Positions 42,276 to 53,212 of a DNA stretch of 64,000 nucleotides are shown piece by piece (positions within the stretch are counted from its first letter, which is position 1; each line of letters opens with the position of its first letter). This DNA is from Halichondria panicea (lineage: Eukaryota; Porifera; Demospongiae; Suberitida; Halichondriidae). A program made the translations under genes and the position numbers. The DNA lies in the NCBI RefSeq assembly GCF_963675165.1, contig NC_087387.1:4986990-5050989 (forward strand), given 5' to 3'. The notes below the pieces were generated by a model, which saw only the letters and a list, made by a program, of their open reading frames with translations, was not told where the DNA came from and searched no databases.

Positions 42276-42792
42276 ATCGTACTACGAACGTAAAACCTTA
42301 GTAAATTACACAGGAAATTAGTCCGTTTACTAAGAATATGTTCCGTAATACTTTATCTCTATGACTGAGCTCTGTAAAGCTGTGGCTTATGCCGTCTATT
42401 GTGTTGGTCTAGAAGGCTTGAACACTAGTTTTAAGACAGAAGAGGCTCTCATCTACGTCTAGGATGGTCCTATAGCCGGGTTGTCTTCGCAAGTAGCAGT
42501 TTGAGGCACCATACACTTCCCATAGCCTGTACAGATCCAAGGTAAGACATCCTGACCATACAACCGTCATAGAGGTAGATGAGAGCCTCTTCTGGCTTCA
42601 GACTAGTGTGAAAGCCTTCTGGAACAACGCAATAGAGAGCTAAGCTGATGTACAAAGATAGAAAATAGATGAGAGAAAGAAAAAGGGGATTCCCCAGATT
42701 TTGGAGAATAAACTAACGCATGCGCACTATCACCCCTGCAATAGGTACCAGGCCGTATTTTAATCGGCCTGGAATCGAGGCTAGTAACAAGC

Positions 42793-43275
42793 CAACAAAA
42801 TTACTTGCTATGGCCTGCAAAATGCAAACTGTAATTGGTTTTAATTTGGCAATTTCAAAACTGCCAAATTAGTGGACCTGATTGCTGTAGTAGCCTAAGA
42901 CGTCAAATTAAAAAATCGCCAAATTCTAATAGCTCACTCACCAAATAATTATAATAGCCACTAAATGTTCCAGGTGTCTCATATTTTGTCTGACTGAAAT
43001 GATGGTAGCTTAGCTAACTTGTTGCTTGGTTCATTGTGGCAAAATGATATGAGCTAAAACTTGTATGTATAGCTATAGGGAGCCCTGGCTAGGCTCAAAA
43101 TTGGATATTTCCAAAAGCAGCTTGTTGACAGCAAGCATTATATAGAAGGAATACTGTGAAAGTAGAGTAGTAACCCTTTGAGTTGTGTGAAAAGTCTGCA
43201 ATAGCCAGTATTTTACCCATCATTGATTTTTTGTGATGTGTTGTGGGTGGACTAAACTAACACAGACAGGTAATC
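42793..43275. other. Right part of the host repeat
   Basis: A+T-rich dispersed-repeat sequence that continues the host element after the insertion. It shares AATGATGGTAGC and GTTGCTT-type stretches with about 34650-34690. No coding frame. Confidence 0.45.
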
Positions 43276-43514
43276 ACTACATTGTGGTTGCAGTGCTCTT
43301 GGAGTATAGCCTGCAAAGGTATGGAAAACCACTGTAGTTAGTTAGAGCCACGCTAGCAGGTCCGCTAACTCAGATAGTGACCTGCTAGACATCTCATTAG
43401 CAGTGGCCACTTCAAAGCTTGAATATGCAAATTTATTCTAACATTGGTCAATATCAGGAAACAGCCCCAGGCATGTACTGTTTTTCAAATTGTTTTTTCA
43501 TTTGTATGCTATAG

Positions 43515-46293
43515 ATGTCCCAACCACTACTGTATCAATCAGGTGGGGAAATGGCAATTAGCCCTGAAAGAACTTCTACTTCTATGAAGCGAAAAGGCGT
43601 AAGTAATACTACTTTGTAGTTACTAATCTTGCCTTCATTCATAACACTACTTATTATGAATCATTTGCTATTCAGACTAGAGTCTCTCCTATTCCAAGCG
43701 GCAAAAGAATTAAAATGCAGGTACTGAATTATGTATAGGATAGACTACACATAAGAATAATTATGTGTCTATGTACCCTCTGTGGTTATCGAAGTGTTTG
43801 TCACTTTCACTAAAATTTCATTCCTACTTTTGAGAACTTCCTGTAGAATAAGTACCTTCATGTAGCATGTAGTTTAATGTTTTTAGCCAATCAGTTTTAT
43901 TACAGATAATGTAATGTAATCTAAGTTCATTATAATTATACTTATAGCCCTCAGACTTTAATAAATTTATTTATTTATGAGTATATTCATTCTTCCTTTA
44001 GAAGCATTTGATATGTTTTAAAGAATTCGAGCGAAAAGTAGACAAAAATGGGAACGTAACACTGTCGTGTTTTAAAAACTTTTCGTACGCTGAGTTGGTA
44101 CAAAGCATTCGTTGCATTGAAAGTGAAGGCAAATTGATCAAAATCAAGCTACAGTGAGTTAATTTGCTGATAGTTATAATGCTTACAATTAACAAGGTTC
44201 TTAATCTCTCCTATGTATATCTCATGTTGGTTTAAGTTTATGAGTGGTAGTAGTTAAACATTTGTTCCTTGTGCACAGAAAACAAATGCCGAAGAATTTT
44301 TTTCACACTGAAAGTAGTGGAACCCTAGGCCTCACAATACAGGACCTGCCCCTTGGGCAGGGAAAAATGATCTCTGCGTTATTCCAAAGCATCCCATCAG
44401 AATTGTTTATGGACAGCACTGGAAATGTGAAAAAAGTTTTGGATGTGAGAAAGGTTAGTGATTAAATTATTCATTATTCAGTGCTCCACATGTCTTTATT
44501 CAGTTATATGAGGCACTAAAAAAGGAAAAAGAAGTTCAAAGCTGTGCTAAAAATGTATTTGTAAGTCTAGGTCGCTTTTGACACATACCGCTTTTGACAC
44601 ATACCGTATAGCATGTAATTTTTGTGGTTGGAGGTCTGACCATGAATATTTTACCTTTACCTGCAACTATAAACATATTACCCATGAAATGTCTCAATAG
44701 TGCTGAATTACGAATACTTTGTCCCTCAAAAATTACCCACTATACATACAGTAGGCGTGAGTAACAATTCCTCAATGTATGTGAATCCTGTACCATTTAT
44801 ATAGTATAGGCTCACTCCTTGATTGGCAGTTGACCAGTCCCAATCTTTTGATTGAACTGGTTAGCAAATGTAGTACATGTATGTGCATAGTTTGTTTGCA
44901 GTACAGTTGCATTTCAGTGCTCCATGTCTTTATTCAGTTATATGAGGCGCTAAAAAAGGAAAAAGAAGTTCAACTAAGTTTTACAAATTCTGATTCGGAG
45001 GAGGATGTAGAACAAGTATCACAAACACAAGAAGATGCAAGACCAGCTTTTCCCGATCATGTAATTTATCGTATAATCAATTTACTTGGCGAGCTAAGAC
45101 ACTGTATACGTATGGCCCAAGAGAAATTATTCAGGAACGACGTCTCAAAAAGCTTACTATTTCACATATTTAGTTTGGCAAAAACCGAGCTTAATTATGA
45201 ATCATTCACGTAAGTTTATATCTATTCCACCCGTTTGTGGCTAATCTTTGTGTTTTTTTCATGGCCTACTCTATACTACTCAACAGTGCACATGTGTCTA
45301 CTACCAACGACCCTGAAAACCAGTTACTGGGTCTATCAACAATCATTAAAATACCGATCGATGGCGTAGAGGTAGAAACCTGCTTGGCTGTGAGTCATGA
45401 ATTATATTGTGTATAGTACAAACAACCAAATATACAGGGTGTAACAGATGCAGCCATCTTAGACAAAGAAGGGAATCAAATCTTCATTGCAGAGGTATTT
45501 TTTCCCTTCTACATAATTTATATGTACATGCATAATTATTATTTTTATTATTAACAGGTCAAAACCATTGGAAAAACGTTCGGCAATCATACCATGGGGG
45601 AGGGGCAGCTACTTGTCTCAATGCTAGCCAGTTTTATAAACAGCAAAATGAAGCATCCCGTATGGGGATTTCTCCTGTCAAGTCATAGTGTAAGTGAGGT
45701 GGTAACACTGATTATGAATACTTTTGCACATGATGTTTACTGCCTTTGTTGCCAAGCCACACGTTGAGCTTTTATTTGCTTGGCTTTTAACCCTCCAGTT
45801 AGACATTGTCCGTGTACGTCTACTGAGTGGAGAGGTTTTAGTGACGAAATGCCCTATTGGATCATTTACAAGCTTGAGGTGTCTCGTACCAGTTTTGATT
45901 GCATGCTTCTGTGAGTTATCGACTAGTCTAGCAATATTCAGAGTCTATAAGCGCTACAATTTTCAAAACCCAAACTTGTAAGTGGGGGTGCAATTGGTGA
46001 GCCCTTTCTCTAGGGACCGTACCGTGACCTACATCTATACAAATCTGTATTTGACTCTCACATGTATTGTATTTTACGCATGATGTAAACTCACTCCACC
46101 CATTCCCTCCACAGATGCAATGCAAGGAAGTCTGGAGTTTGATTTTGTGAGGCACTGCAAGCACTATTTGCTCGATTCTCATCTGAGATATGGACCCAGC
46201 AGCTGTGAGACTGATCTGGTACCTGAACCCAGCAGCCGTAAGACTGATCTGGGACCTGAACCCAGAAGCCGTGAGACAGACAATAACCAATAG
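43515..46293 (+). CDS. PD-(D/E)XK nuclease-like protein, multi-exon
   Basis: Exons: 43515-43598, 43676-43720, 44002-44153, 44279-44453, 44504-44560, 44938-45209, 45287-45389, 45438-45494, 45558-45689, 45799-45910, 46115-46293; total 1368 nt, 455 aa (436 without the 44504 exon). The N-terminal about 45 residues are Ser/Thr/Lys-rich (KRKG, GKRIK). The C-terminal half carries GVTDAAIL with Asp at 45447-45449, strand QIFIAEVKT with Glu-x-Lys (Glu at the end of the 45438 exon, Lys at the start of the next), and a following helix GEGQLLVSML, the order of a PD-(D/E)XK core. The tail has three imperfect PEPSSRKTDLG-like repeats. The donor at 45911 was chosen over 45978 because only it joins the last exon in frame. 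The gene starts 175 bp beyond the host repeat. Function is unknown; such domains occur in Crinkler-like proteins and DNA-repair nucleases. Confidence 0.7.
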
Positions 46294-46437
46294 ACAGATG
46301 TAGTGTACACTGTGTTCTATTCAATCTTTTTATTCCAGAAGTATTAAATTATTAAATGATATACAAACTAGAGCACTAAAGTGCAAACCCTCTGGCTGGA
46401 AATCTACAGAGTAGCAGCCAAGTGCATCTGAATACAG

Positions 46438-46820
46438 TTGCACCTGCACCTTCGTCAGAAAAAGTGGTGAGATTCAATTCTCTCCCTACAGAGAATGTCC
46501 GAGCTCAGTCTTGCCATCCAGATAACGAAATAGGCCTTCCGCCATCACTCAACACGAACAGGGCCTCGTCTTCTGACGACCTGCCAGAGGCATGGCAATT
46601 ATTAGGGCAGCTCCTGCGGCACAGCTCGGCTCTACGAAGGGCTCTACGGAGATTCCCACGCATTCGCAGCGTGTTCTGCCTTGATAGTGACTCCGAAGAT
46701 GAATCCTCAGTCTCAAGGAAGTACGTCAGACAACACCCTGGAAATGAGGGAATGAGGAAATTTGAGCTTACACAATGTGCAGCTCCCCAAACCACACGTC
46801 ACTGTGAGAATATAAACTGA
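46438..46820 (+). CDS. Candidate alternative terminal exon of the nuclease-like gene
   Basis: An acceptor at 46437 opens a 127-codon phase-1 frame (VAPAPSSEKVVRFNSLPTEN onward) to a stop at 46818-46820. Composition looks coding: SLNTNRASSSDDLPEAWQLL, an arginine-rich SALRRALRRFPRIRS and acidic SDSEDESS. Phase fits the donor at 45911, so it could replace the 46115 exon. It could also belong to a separate gene. No domain is recognised. Confidence 0.4.
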
Positions 46821-48049
46821 ATGACTGAACTGCTAGTTCCCACCCCCAAACATTCAGTTTAATGTACGTATATTTTTTGCACTGCACGACATACATAGCA
46901 ATAGCTATAGTCCCCACCCAAAAAAATCAGTTTAAAATATCATTTTTGCACTTAATGTTTAATTGTAATTGTTGTACCATGGTAAAAATTGTCATATAAA
47001 AGAGACAGGGCTAGTCGATACTAGATACTGAATACCTAAAAACTCAGTGACTTGATATTCAGCGACTTCCTGGCTTCCAATTATATCTTCTGACGACATT
47101 TGGCATGTGCATGTATGCATGTAAGAGCAAAATTATAGGTACGAGCGTAGATACTCGGGCCCCGTACATTCATCAAAGGGTGAACGTATTAGGATGTACA
47201 AGTTAAGGATTAGATGCGAGCAAATGGTGCAAATGAGACCAACACCACAGGCAGGTAGCCCTCATCAATAAACTGACTGTACTGTTACATAATAGTTGTT
47301 ACCGTAGTTTCCCCAAACCCCAAAAATTCGTTTCATGCATGCACATTATTGTCATAAATTCATTTGAAATTCATTTGTACACAAACGTTTTGACAGAAGA
47401 GTTGATATAAAAAAATCTGCGACTTTAGCAACCGGCTTCTTTGTAGGAACAACAAACGGCCTAGTCTCGAGGCTAGAGCTTCTTTGTGTGTGTCCCATCT
47501 TTCTTCAGCCAATCTTTCTTCACTTCCTTCCTTTCTCTTGTGATATCTTTCTTAATGAAGATGCTGTAGCCATACGTACCTCTCTGACTCGTACCCTCAA
47601 TGCCCTGCGATTGGTCACTTCTCAAATGGGGCATTGTCATATATAATCCGAAGGATATCGAAATACAAACAAAAATGAACTTATTTTTTGTTTGTCTAGG
47701 ATGTGCCAAATTTATGCACCTTTGTTTGTCTAGGATGTGCCAAATTTATGCACCTTTGTCTGTATAATGTCTTTTGCTTAGCACCTTTGTCTGTCTGTCT
47801 TTTGTCTTTTGCTTTGCACCTTTGTCTCTCTGTATAATGTCTTTGCACGTGTCTGTATAATGTCTTTTTTTAATTGCAAAATAATGAGAGAAAAAACAAC
47901 ATGTATATACAGACAGGTGGTGGATCAGTCCCATGAGGCAGACCACTCCCCTGCACGTGATCTGACATTCCCTTGAATCGAGGCCATAGGGCTAGGTGGA
48001 CAGTGGGGGGTCAGAAGTTAATTGTGTATCTACTTTCTTACAAGCAAAC
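46821..48049. other. Non-coding, with TTTGTCTGTATAATGTC repeats
   Basis: The stretch 47690-47870 holds imperfect copies of AGGATGTGCCAAATTTATGC and of TTTGTCTGTATAATGTC. A TAGTCTCGAGGCTAG-type end near 47460 resembles a decayed terminus of the TAGCCTCG family. No gene is supported. Confidence 0.5.
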
Positions 48050-48758
48050 GTAGACTGGAAACCACGCCTCTTTCTTTAGGGAAAGAGACTGGCCAGGTGA
48101 CTATCAGCGACTCGTCTTCATTGCGGAAGTGGTTCAGGGAAAAGGGTGTGGTCACCAGTGTTGCGGTTTAGTATACTTTGGCTAGATCTACTGTACTCGA
48201 ACTCTAGCAAGCTAGCTAGCTAGCTCAGCCATCTATCAAACTTAATTTCAATCACAAGTCAACTGCTGCAAAACTATGTCCAAGTCTGGAGCTAGCTGTC
48301 ACCTGGATGTACCTAGTTCTTGTCCTGTCTGTGGCAATGATACCGCTGTAATAGAAACTCAAATGTTGCTGGCAATAGGGCAAAGCAAAGGGACTTTCCA
48401 TAAACCAGTTGGCAGAGAGACAAATATATCTCTGCATCTCTGCTACTTCTGTCTGTTATTTTTGCAGTGGCCTTGTAGCCAGCCAGGTTATAGCAACTTT
48501 AGAATTGCTTCATTGGAGAAGTACTGATAGACAACTTATATCCAAACAGCTAGCTAAGTAGACATAAAATTGATACTGCAACTGTACAGCTATACTCACA
48601 TAAAATCAATTACAATAAAATTTATGCAATATTGTGGTTTAGATATCTCCCACGCATTCATGCACACACTACATTCCAAGCATTCCTTTGGGACGAGTCG
48701 TTGATAGTCACCTGGCCAGTCTCTTTCCCTAAAGAAAGGGGCGTGGTTTCCAGTCTAC
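48050..48758. mobile_element. 709-bp TIR element
   Basis: The ends (48050-48117 and 48692-48758) are about 67-bp near-perfect inverted repeats starting GTAGACTGGAAACCACGCC. Inside is an 83-codon frame (48276-48527) with one CPVCGN pair that resembles half a zinc-binding site; I do not treat it as a proven gene. No target duplication longer than about 3 bp is visible. Confidence 0.7.
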
Positions 48759-48826
48759 AACCAACGTACTACCACTGACCAGTTCTACCGTCTCAACCCA
48801 ACCTGCACTACCATCTCAACCCTACA

Positions 48827-48942
48827 ATGGCCAACGTAACTCCCCCAAAGAAGATGAAGAAACGTTCTTCTTTGAAGTTAGCAAAGAGGGCCATGGAGTG
48901 GGAGAGAATACTTTTCATTCGGAAATGGAAAAATATTATCTG
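48827..48942 (+). CDS. Candidate first exon, basic N-terminus
   Basis: The frame from ATG 48827 reads MANVTPPKKMKKRSSLKLAK and ends WKNIIW at a good donor (GTAAGC, 48943) in phase 2. A CTACCGTCTCAACC leader like that upstream of the REase-kinase gene lies 40 bp before. No second exon is evident before the repeat arrays, so it may be a stranded 5' end. Confidence 0.3.
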
Positions 48943-49109
48943 GTAAGCTATAGTACACCTAAACACTAGCTCCCGGCCAGAGGAGGTACGCCAATGTCAG
49001 TCACTAATTAAAACATCACGTGGGCTTATGTTTTGGGTGCTTCTTGGTACAACTATTCCTTGCATTACATCATATAGACTATATTACATCATAAGCCTAG
49101 TGTTTAGAT

Positions 49110-49860
49110 AATGTCGGTAACACGGGTAATGTAGGTAATGTAGGTAACACTGGTAAGGTAGGTAACATGGGTAATGTAGGTAACAGGGGTAATGTAGGTA
49201 ATGTAGGTAGGTAACATGGGTAATGTACATGTAGGTAACACATTATAATTAGTAATTAAGTAGGTGTTACAGTCATTATAATTAGTGTGCAATTGCTGGG
49301 AAATCAGCAAACATGCTGGTTACATCATAGATTGAAGAGTTCAATCTATGGTTATATTAATTTAATTTGATGGCGACTATAGTTATTTTGATCTCTTTAT
49401 AAACGAAAACGAGTAAGTCGGTGCTCTTTGTCACTATAAGGAGAGTGTCGTTTCAAATTGTGTTCATCACATTATTGCATTATTGCAACCGCTAATTATT
49501 ACCACTGTTACAAAATACCTACCTATATAATGCGTAGCTATGTACATGCATTACTGCATCTAATTAACTGCATTACCTATAATACATTATATACCCGTGT
49601 TACCTACATTACCTATGTTACCTACGTTACCTACATTACCTGTGTTACCTACATTACCTACATTACCAGTGTTACCTACATTACCTACATTACCAGTGTT
49701 ACCTACATTACCTACCTTACCAGTGTTACCTACATTACCTACCTTACCAGCATTACCTACATTACCAGCATTACCTACATTATCCGTGTTACCTACATTA
49801 CCAGCATTACCTACCTTACCAGCATTACCTGTGTTACCTACATTACCCGTGTTACCTACA
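49110..49860. repeat. Two inverted arrays of TTACCTACA-type units
   Basis: At 49110-49240 the + strand reads GGTAATGTAGGTAACA-type units; at 49597-49860 the complement (CCTACATTACCAGTGTTACC) runs for about 25 units. The arms face each other over about 350 bp and could fold back. Frames such as the Leu-Pro-Thr run are artefacts. Confidence 0.8.
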
Positions 49861-50536
49861 GTTCATTTAGTCTAGAGAGTAGATTACCACAAATGTGTGA
49901 GTAGTTGTACTTAAATGTAAATATCTTTTGATTGAAGTATTTCTAAGAAATGGTGTTGATACCCGTGTGTAGATGAATGACTGAACTACAACATATCCAA
50001 AAATGTTTCCATGGAAACATAAGGTGGTGGGTTTGTGGTGATTAATAGAACAACAGCAAATTGTTATAGTGGGTAATCGGTTAGAGTAATAAAACAGTAA
50101 TCTTGTACAGCTAAGGTCCTAGACTTCATCACGTAATTGTTCAATGGTTTAAGTATCCTGGCCATCCCTTTATGGGTGTTACAAATGTTCACAGTGTTTA
50201 TAATTCATGATTTATTGGTTTTCAGGTACACTTTTGGTTAGAGTAATAACTTTTGAAAAATTAATAGCTTAGCTTTCAAATTTCTGTAGTAAGTTTACAG
50301 ATAAATGGGCTACATTTTGATACCAAGAACATCCTATATACTTATAGTATATAGAAAGTAGCTCTTTGTATGACTTTGTCAAGATATTTTTGTGATAAAT
50401 CAGTATTTACGGGAACAAATATCCAATAATGTTGCGGGTCTCTCACTCAAACAGGGGGGTTGGGGCGGCGTCTATATATAAATTTATAATTTCTCAAACA
50501 GGAAAATGACCAGTTCTGGAATACACGCAACCGTTT

Positions 50537-50714
50537 ACCGTATAGCTGGTTATTTTCGAGGATTGGCCCAGAAACACAAACATTTAGTGCCTCGAAAATT
50601 GGTTTACATCCGGTATTGAGCCTTTCTACTATAGGGGTGTGGTCAATTGAACATCTATCCTCGAAATGCCAATCCGCGAACATTTAGTGCCTCGAAAATA
50701 ACCTGCTATACGGT
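50537..50714. mobile_element. 178-bp MITE, ACCGTATAGC ends
   Basis: Inverted ends of about 25 bp with one mismatch (ACCGTATAGCTGGTTATTTT) bound a short interior with two ACATTTAGTGCCTCGAAAA blocks. A relative is at 50826-51027. Confidence 0.65.
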
Positions 50715-50825
50715 GGAAACTTTGATTGAAGGTTCTAGCCCATCTGATAGCTACTAGAAAGATCAGTGCTCCTCGTATGAGCCTAGAGTTGTGATGGCGA
50801 TTATCTCTCCTCTCTTCATTTCTAA

Positions 50826-51027
50826 TACCGTACAGCGCGAAATTTTCAAGGCACTTATATTCCGTGGATTGGCCTCTAAAAGTATTTCGTTGCACAAGTT
50901 CGCAGAATGACTGCTTACCAGAAGCCATGCCTTTACGTCATACATGACTTGTAACAGGTAATTCTACTTCGTGGACTTAATTTTCGGCTAACCCACGAAA
51001 TCCGCGAAATTTTCGTGCTATACGGTA
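50826..51027. mobile_element. About 200-bp MITE, TACCGTA ends
   Basis: It begins TACCGTACAGCGCGAAATTT and ends with a diverged inverse (AATTTTCGTGCTATACGGTA). It has the same terminal signature as the 50537-50714 element; the interior is unrelated and non-coding. Confidence 0.5.
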
Positions 51028-51414
51028 GTTTAATCAACCACGTTGGTAACCATAAGTACTAAAAACTTTACTACTGTAGCAGTTAATTTTCGTTGGGTAA
51101 AGAATTCGAAAAAATTGAACGTGAACGGTGCATGGTTGGTTACCAGGCCTTCCTCTAGTGAGAGGGACTGCGATCGAGGCTAGTGAGAATGTAGCTGCAC
51201 TTGAATACGTATGTGTAGCCTAAAAGTATTCCTTCCGTTTGTGTCTCTATGAGCACACTAGCTGGTGCAAGAGACCTTACAGTTAACGAACACACCAACA
51301 AAACAATGGGCAACTTCATTGTTCTTAAACATTTCTTTTGAGCGTTAATACAGTGAGTGAAGACGATTATGAGAATGCAATGTGACTGTGTGTTTATTTC
51401 CTGCAGTGTCCCGT

Positions 51415-53212
51415 GGTGATGTGAGCGGGGTTATATGGCTACTGGCGATACCTCGAGAAAAAAAAAAGCGAGATGAAGGCCGTACCTCAAAGGTGTCTTG
51501 GAAACCGGCCGAATGAAACGAATGAACGTCCTTTTGAAAAGGGGAAAACACAAAACATACACTAATTCTATACATTAATTACAAACGTTCTTGAAAACAA
51601 ACACTAATTGATTGTATTCCTGCGTTGTTATTGATGCTCACTTATCACTCCCACTCAGTAGCTTGTCACTAGCTCTCGCTTGTTGTTTTGCAATTATGTT
51701 GTCAATTATATAATGGTCATGCACATAACTTACAAAATGAGTGCAAGCGTGCGCTATAGCTTGCTAATGCCTCTCAACACTATAGTAGAGGTATATAAAT
51801 AATTTGCATTTCAAATTGAGTTTTTCATTATAAATGGGTTGTTTTTACAATAGGATACCAATCATGTATGTTAACAACTGTGGACCATCTGCCTTATAAT
51901 TATGGTCAGATGGTTTCGGCCTTATTGGGCCTCATCAGCACAGTGCAGTTGCATGGTATGATTATGCAATAGTTAGACACTGTTTAGGAAGTTTCTGCAT
52001 GATTTAGAAGCCCAAAGGGCTGGTCGTATTATCTCGAACGCAGTGCCCTGAGGACTTCTAAATCACGTGGAAACTTCCTAAACAGTGTCTAAGCATTTTA
52101 GATCATAGCAACCATGAGTATTTAGTCAATTAGATTTGAATGTTCTTATCTCTACATGATTTTCTAAGTGAAGTATATACATGATTTTCTAAGTAAGTAT
52201 ATACATGATTTTCTAAGTTGGATAGAACACTTAATTCCTTTAGCCAATCAAATTGCAGTATTTATGGCAAACATGATGGTGATGTGAGCGGGGTTATATG
52301 GCTACTGGCGATACCTCGAAAAAAAAAAAGCGAGATGAAGGCCGTACCTCAAAGGTGTCTTGGAAACCGGCCGAATGAACGTCTTTTGAAAAGGGGAAAA
52401 CAAAACATACACTAGCTAATTCTATACATTAATTACAAACGCTCTTGAAAACAAACACTAATTGATTGTATTCCTGCGTTGTTATTGATGCTCACTTATC
52501 ACTCCCACTCAGTAGCTTGTCACTAGCTCTCGCTTGTTGTTTTGCAATTATGTTGTCAAATTATATAATGGTCATGCACATAACTTACATGAGTGTTGCA
52601 AGCGTGCGCTATAGCTTGCTAATGCCTCTCAACACTATAGTAGAGGTAAATAATTTGCATTTCAAATTGAGTTTTTCAGTTGTTTTTACAATAGGATGCC
52701 AATCATGTATGTTAACAACTGTGGACCATCTGCCTTATAATTATGGTCAGATGGTTTCGGCCTTATTGGGCCTCATCAGCACAGTGCAGTTGCATGGTAT
52801 GATTTAGCCTCGGTCCCAGGCCGATTTTTTTTTAATAGAACAAAGTTGAAAAATACGCGACCTAGCGTTCAATTGGAGACAGATCGGCCTGGAGTCGAGG
52901 CTAGGTATGATTATGCAATAGTTAGACACTGTTTAGGAAGTTTCTGCATGATTTAGAAGCCCAAAGGGCTGGTCGTAGTATCTCGAACGCAGTGCCCTGA
53001 GGACTTCTAAATCACGTGGAAACTTCCTAAACAGTGTCTAAGCATTTTAGATCATAGCAACCATGGGTATTAAATTTTAGCCAATCAGATTTGAATGTTC
53101 TTATCTCTACATGATTTTCTAAGTGAAGTATATACATGATTTTCTAAGTTGGATAGAACACTTAATTCCTTTAGCCAATCAAATTGCAGTATTTATGACA
53201 AACATGATCTAA
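51415..53212 (+). repeat. Tandem duplication, 863-bp unit
   Basis: Unit A (51415-52277) is followed directly by unit B (52278-53212), both starting GGTGATGTGAGCGGGGTTAT. They differ by small indels and substitutions, and unit B carries a 99-bp insertion (52805-52903 plus its 9-bp duplication). Each unit holds a palindromic GTTAGACACTGTTT MITE (51972-52093 and 52922-53043). No gene is supported. Confidence 0.85.
52805..52903. mobile_element. 99-bp MITE, TAGCCTCG ends, 9-bp target duplication
   Basis: The ends TAGCCTCGGTCCCAGGCCG and CGGCCTGGAGTCGAGGCTA are 19-bp inverted repeats with two mismatches, matching the ends of the 37002-42783 element. GGTATGATT flanks it on both sides (52796-52804 and 52904-52912). 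The paralogous unit A (about 51955) has the single uninterrupted GGTATGATT, the empty site. Confidence 0.9.

Larger units (their letters stand above)
37002..42783. mobile_element. 5.8-kb Mutator-like TIR element carrying a REase-kinase gene
   Basis: The termini are inverted repeats of about 67 bp (37002-37069 and 42717-42783) that differ by an indel and begin TAGCCTCGATTCCAGGCCG. The 9-bp flanks are identical: GTAACAAGC at 36993-37001 and 42784-42792. A 9-bp target duplication with long inverted ends is typical of Mutator-like elements; no MULE transposase is recognisable inside, so the class is inferred. Cargo: a palindrome (37328-38069), a 28-bp tandem array, the REase-kinase gene (38590-40231), a GAACCACACCGAACACC-type array (40655-41490), and a truncated inverted gene copy (41497-42103). 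A 99-bp element with the same ends is at 52805-52903. Confidence 0.8.
36892..43339. mobile_element. Host dispersed repeat with inverted ends, split by the 5.8-kb element
   Basis: Positions 36892-36955 (ACTACAGTGGTTTTCC through CTGCAACCACAATGTAGT) recur inverted at 43276-43339. The interior is interrupted by the element at 37002-42783. A relative without the insertion is at about 33740-33833, where the sequence passes from GGCTTCTGTTATAATG directly to CAGCAAGCCAACAAAAT. Confidence 0.6.

Noticed and set aside
45911-45977. Longer version of the nuclease-like gene's penultimate exon, ending at the 45978 donor
   Set aside because: It would join the last exon in the wrong phase and hit an early stop; the donor at 45911 keeps frame.
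48276-48527. 83-codon frame with CPVCGN inside the 48.0-48.8-kb TIR element
   Set aside because: Only one CxxC pair, no second zinc-binding pair at a usual distance, and no splice or homology support.
49458-49904. Leu-Pro-Thr-rich and Tyr-Ile-Thr-rich reading frames
   Set aside because: Products of the short-unit array in that region.
52466-52807. 113-codon reading frame in unit B of the tandem duplication
   Set aside because: The equivalent stretch of unit A has indels that break it, so it is not under coding constraint.
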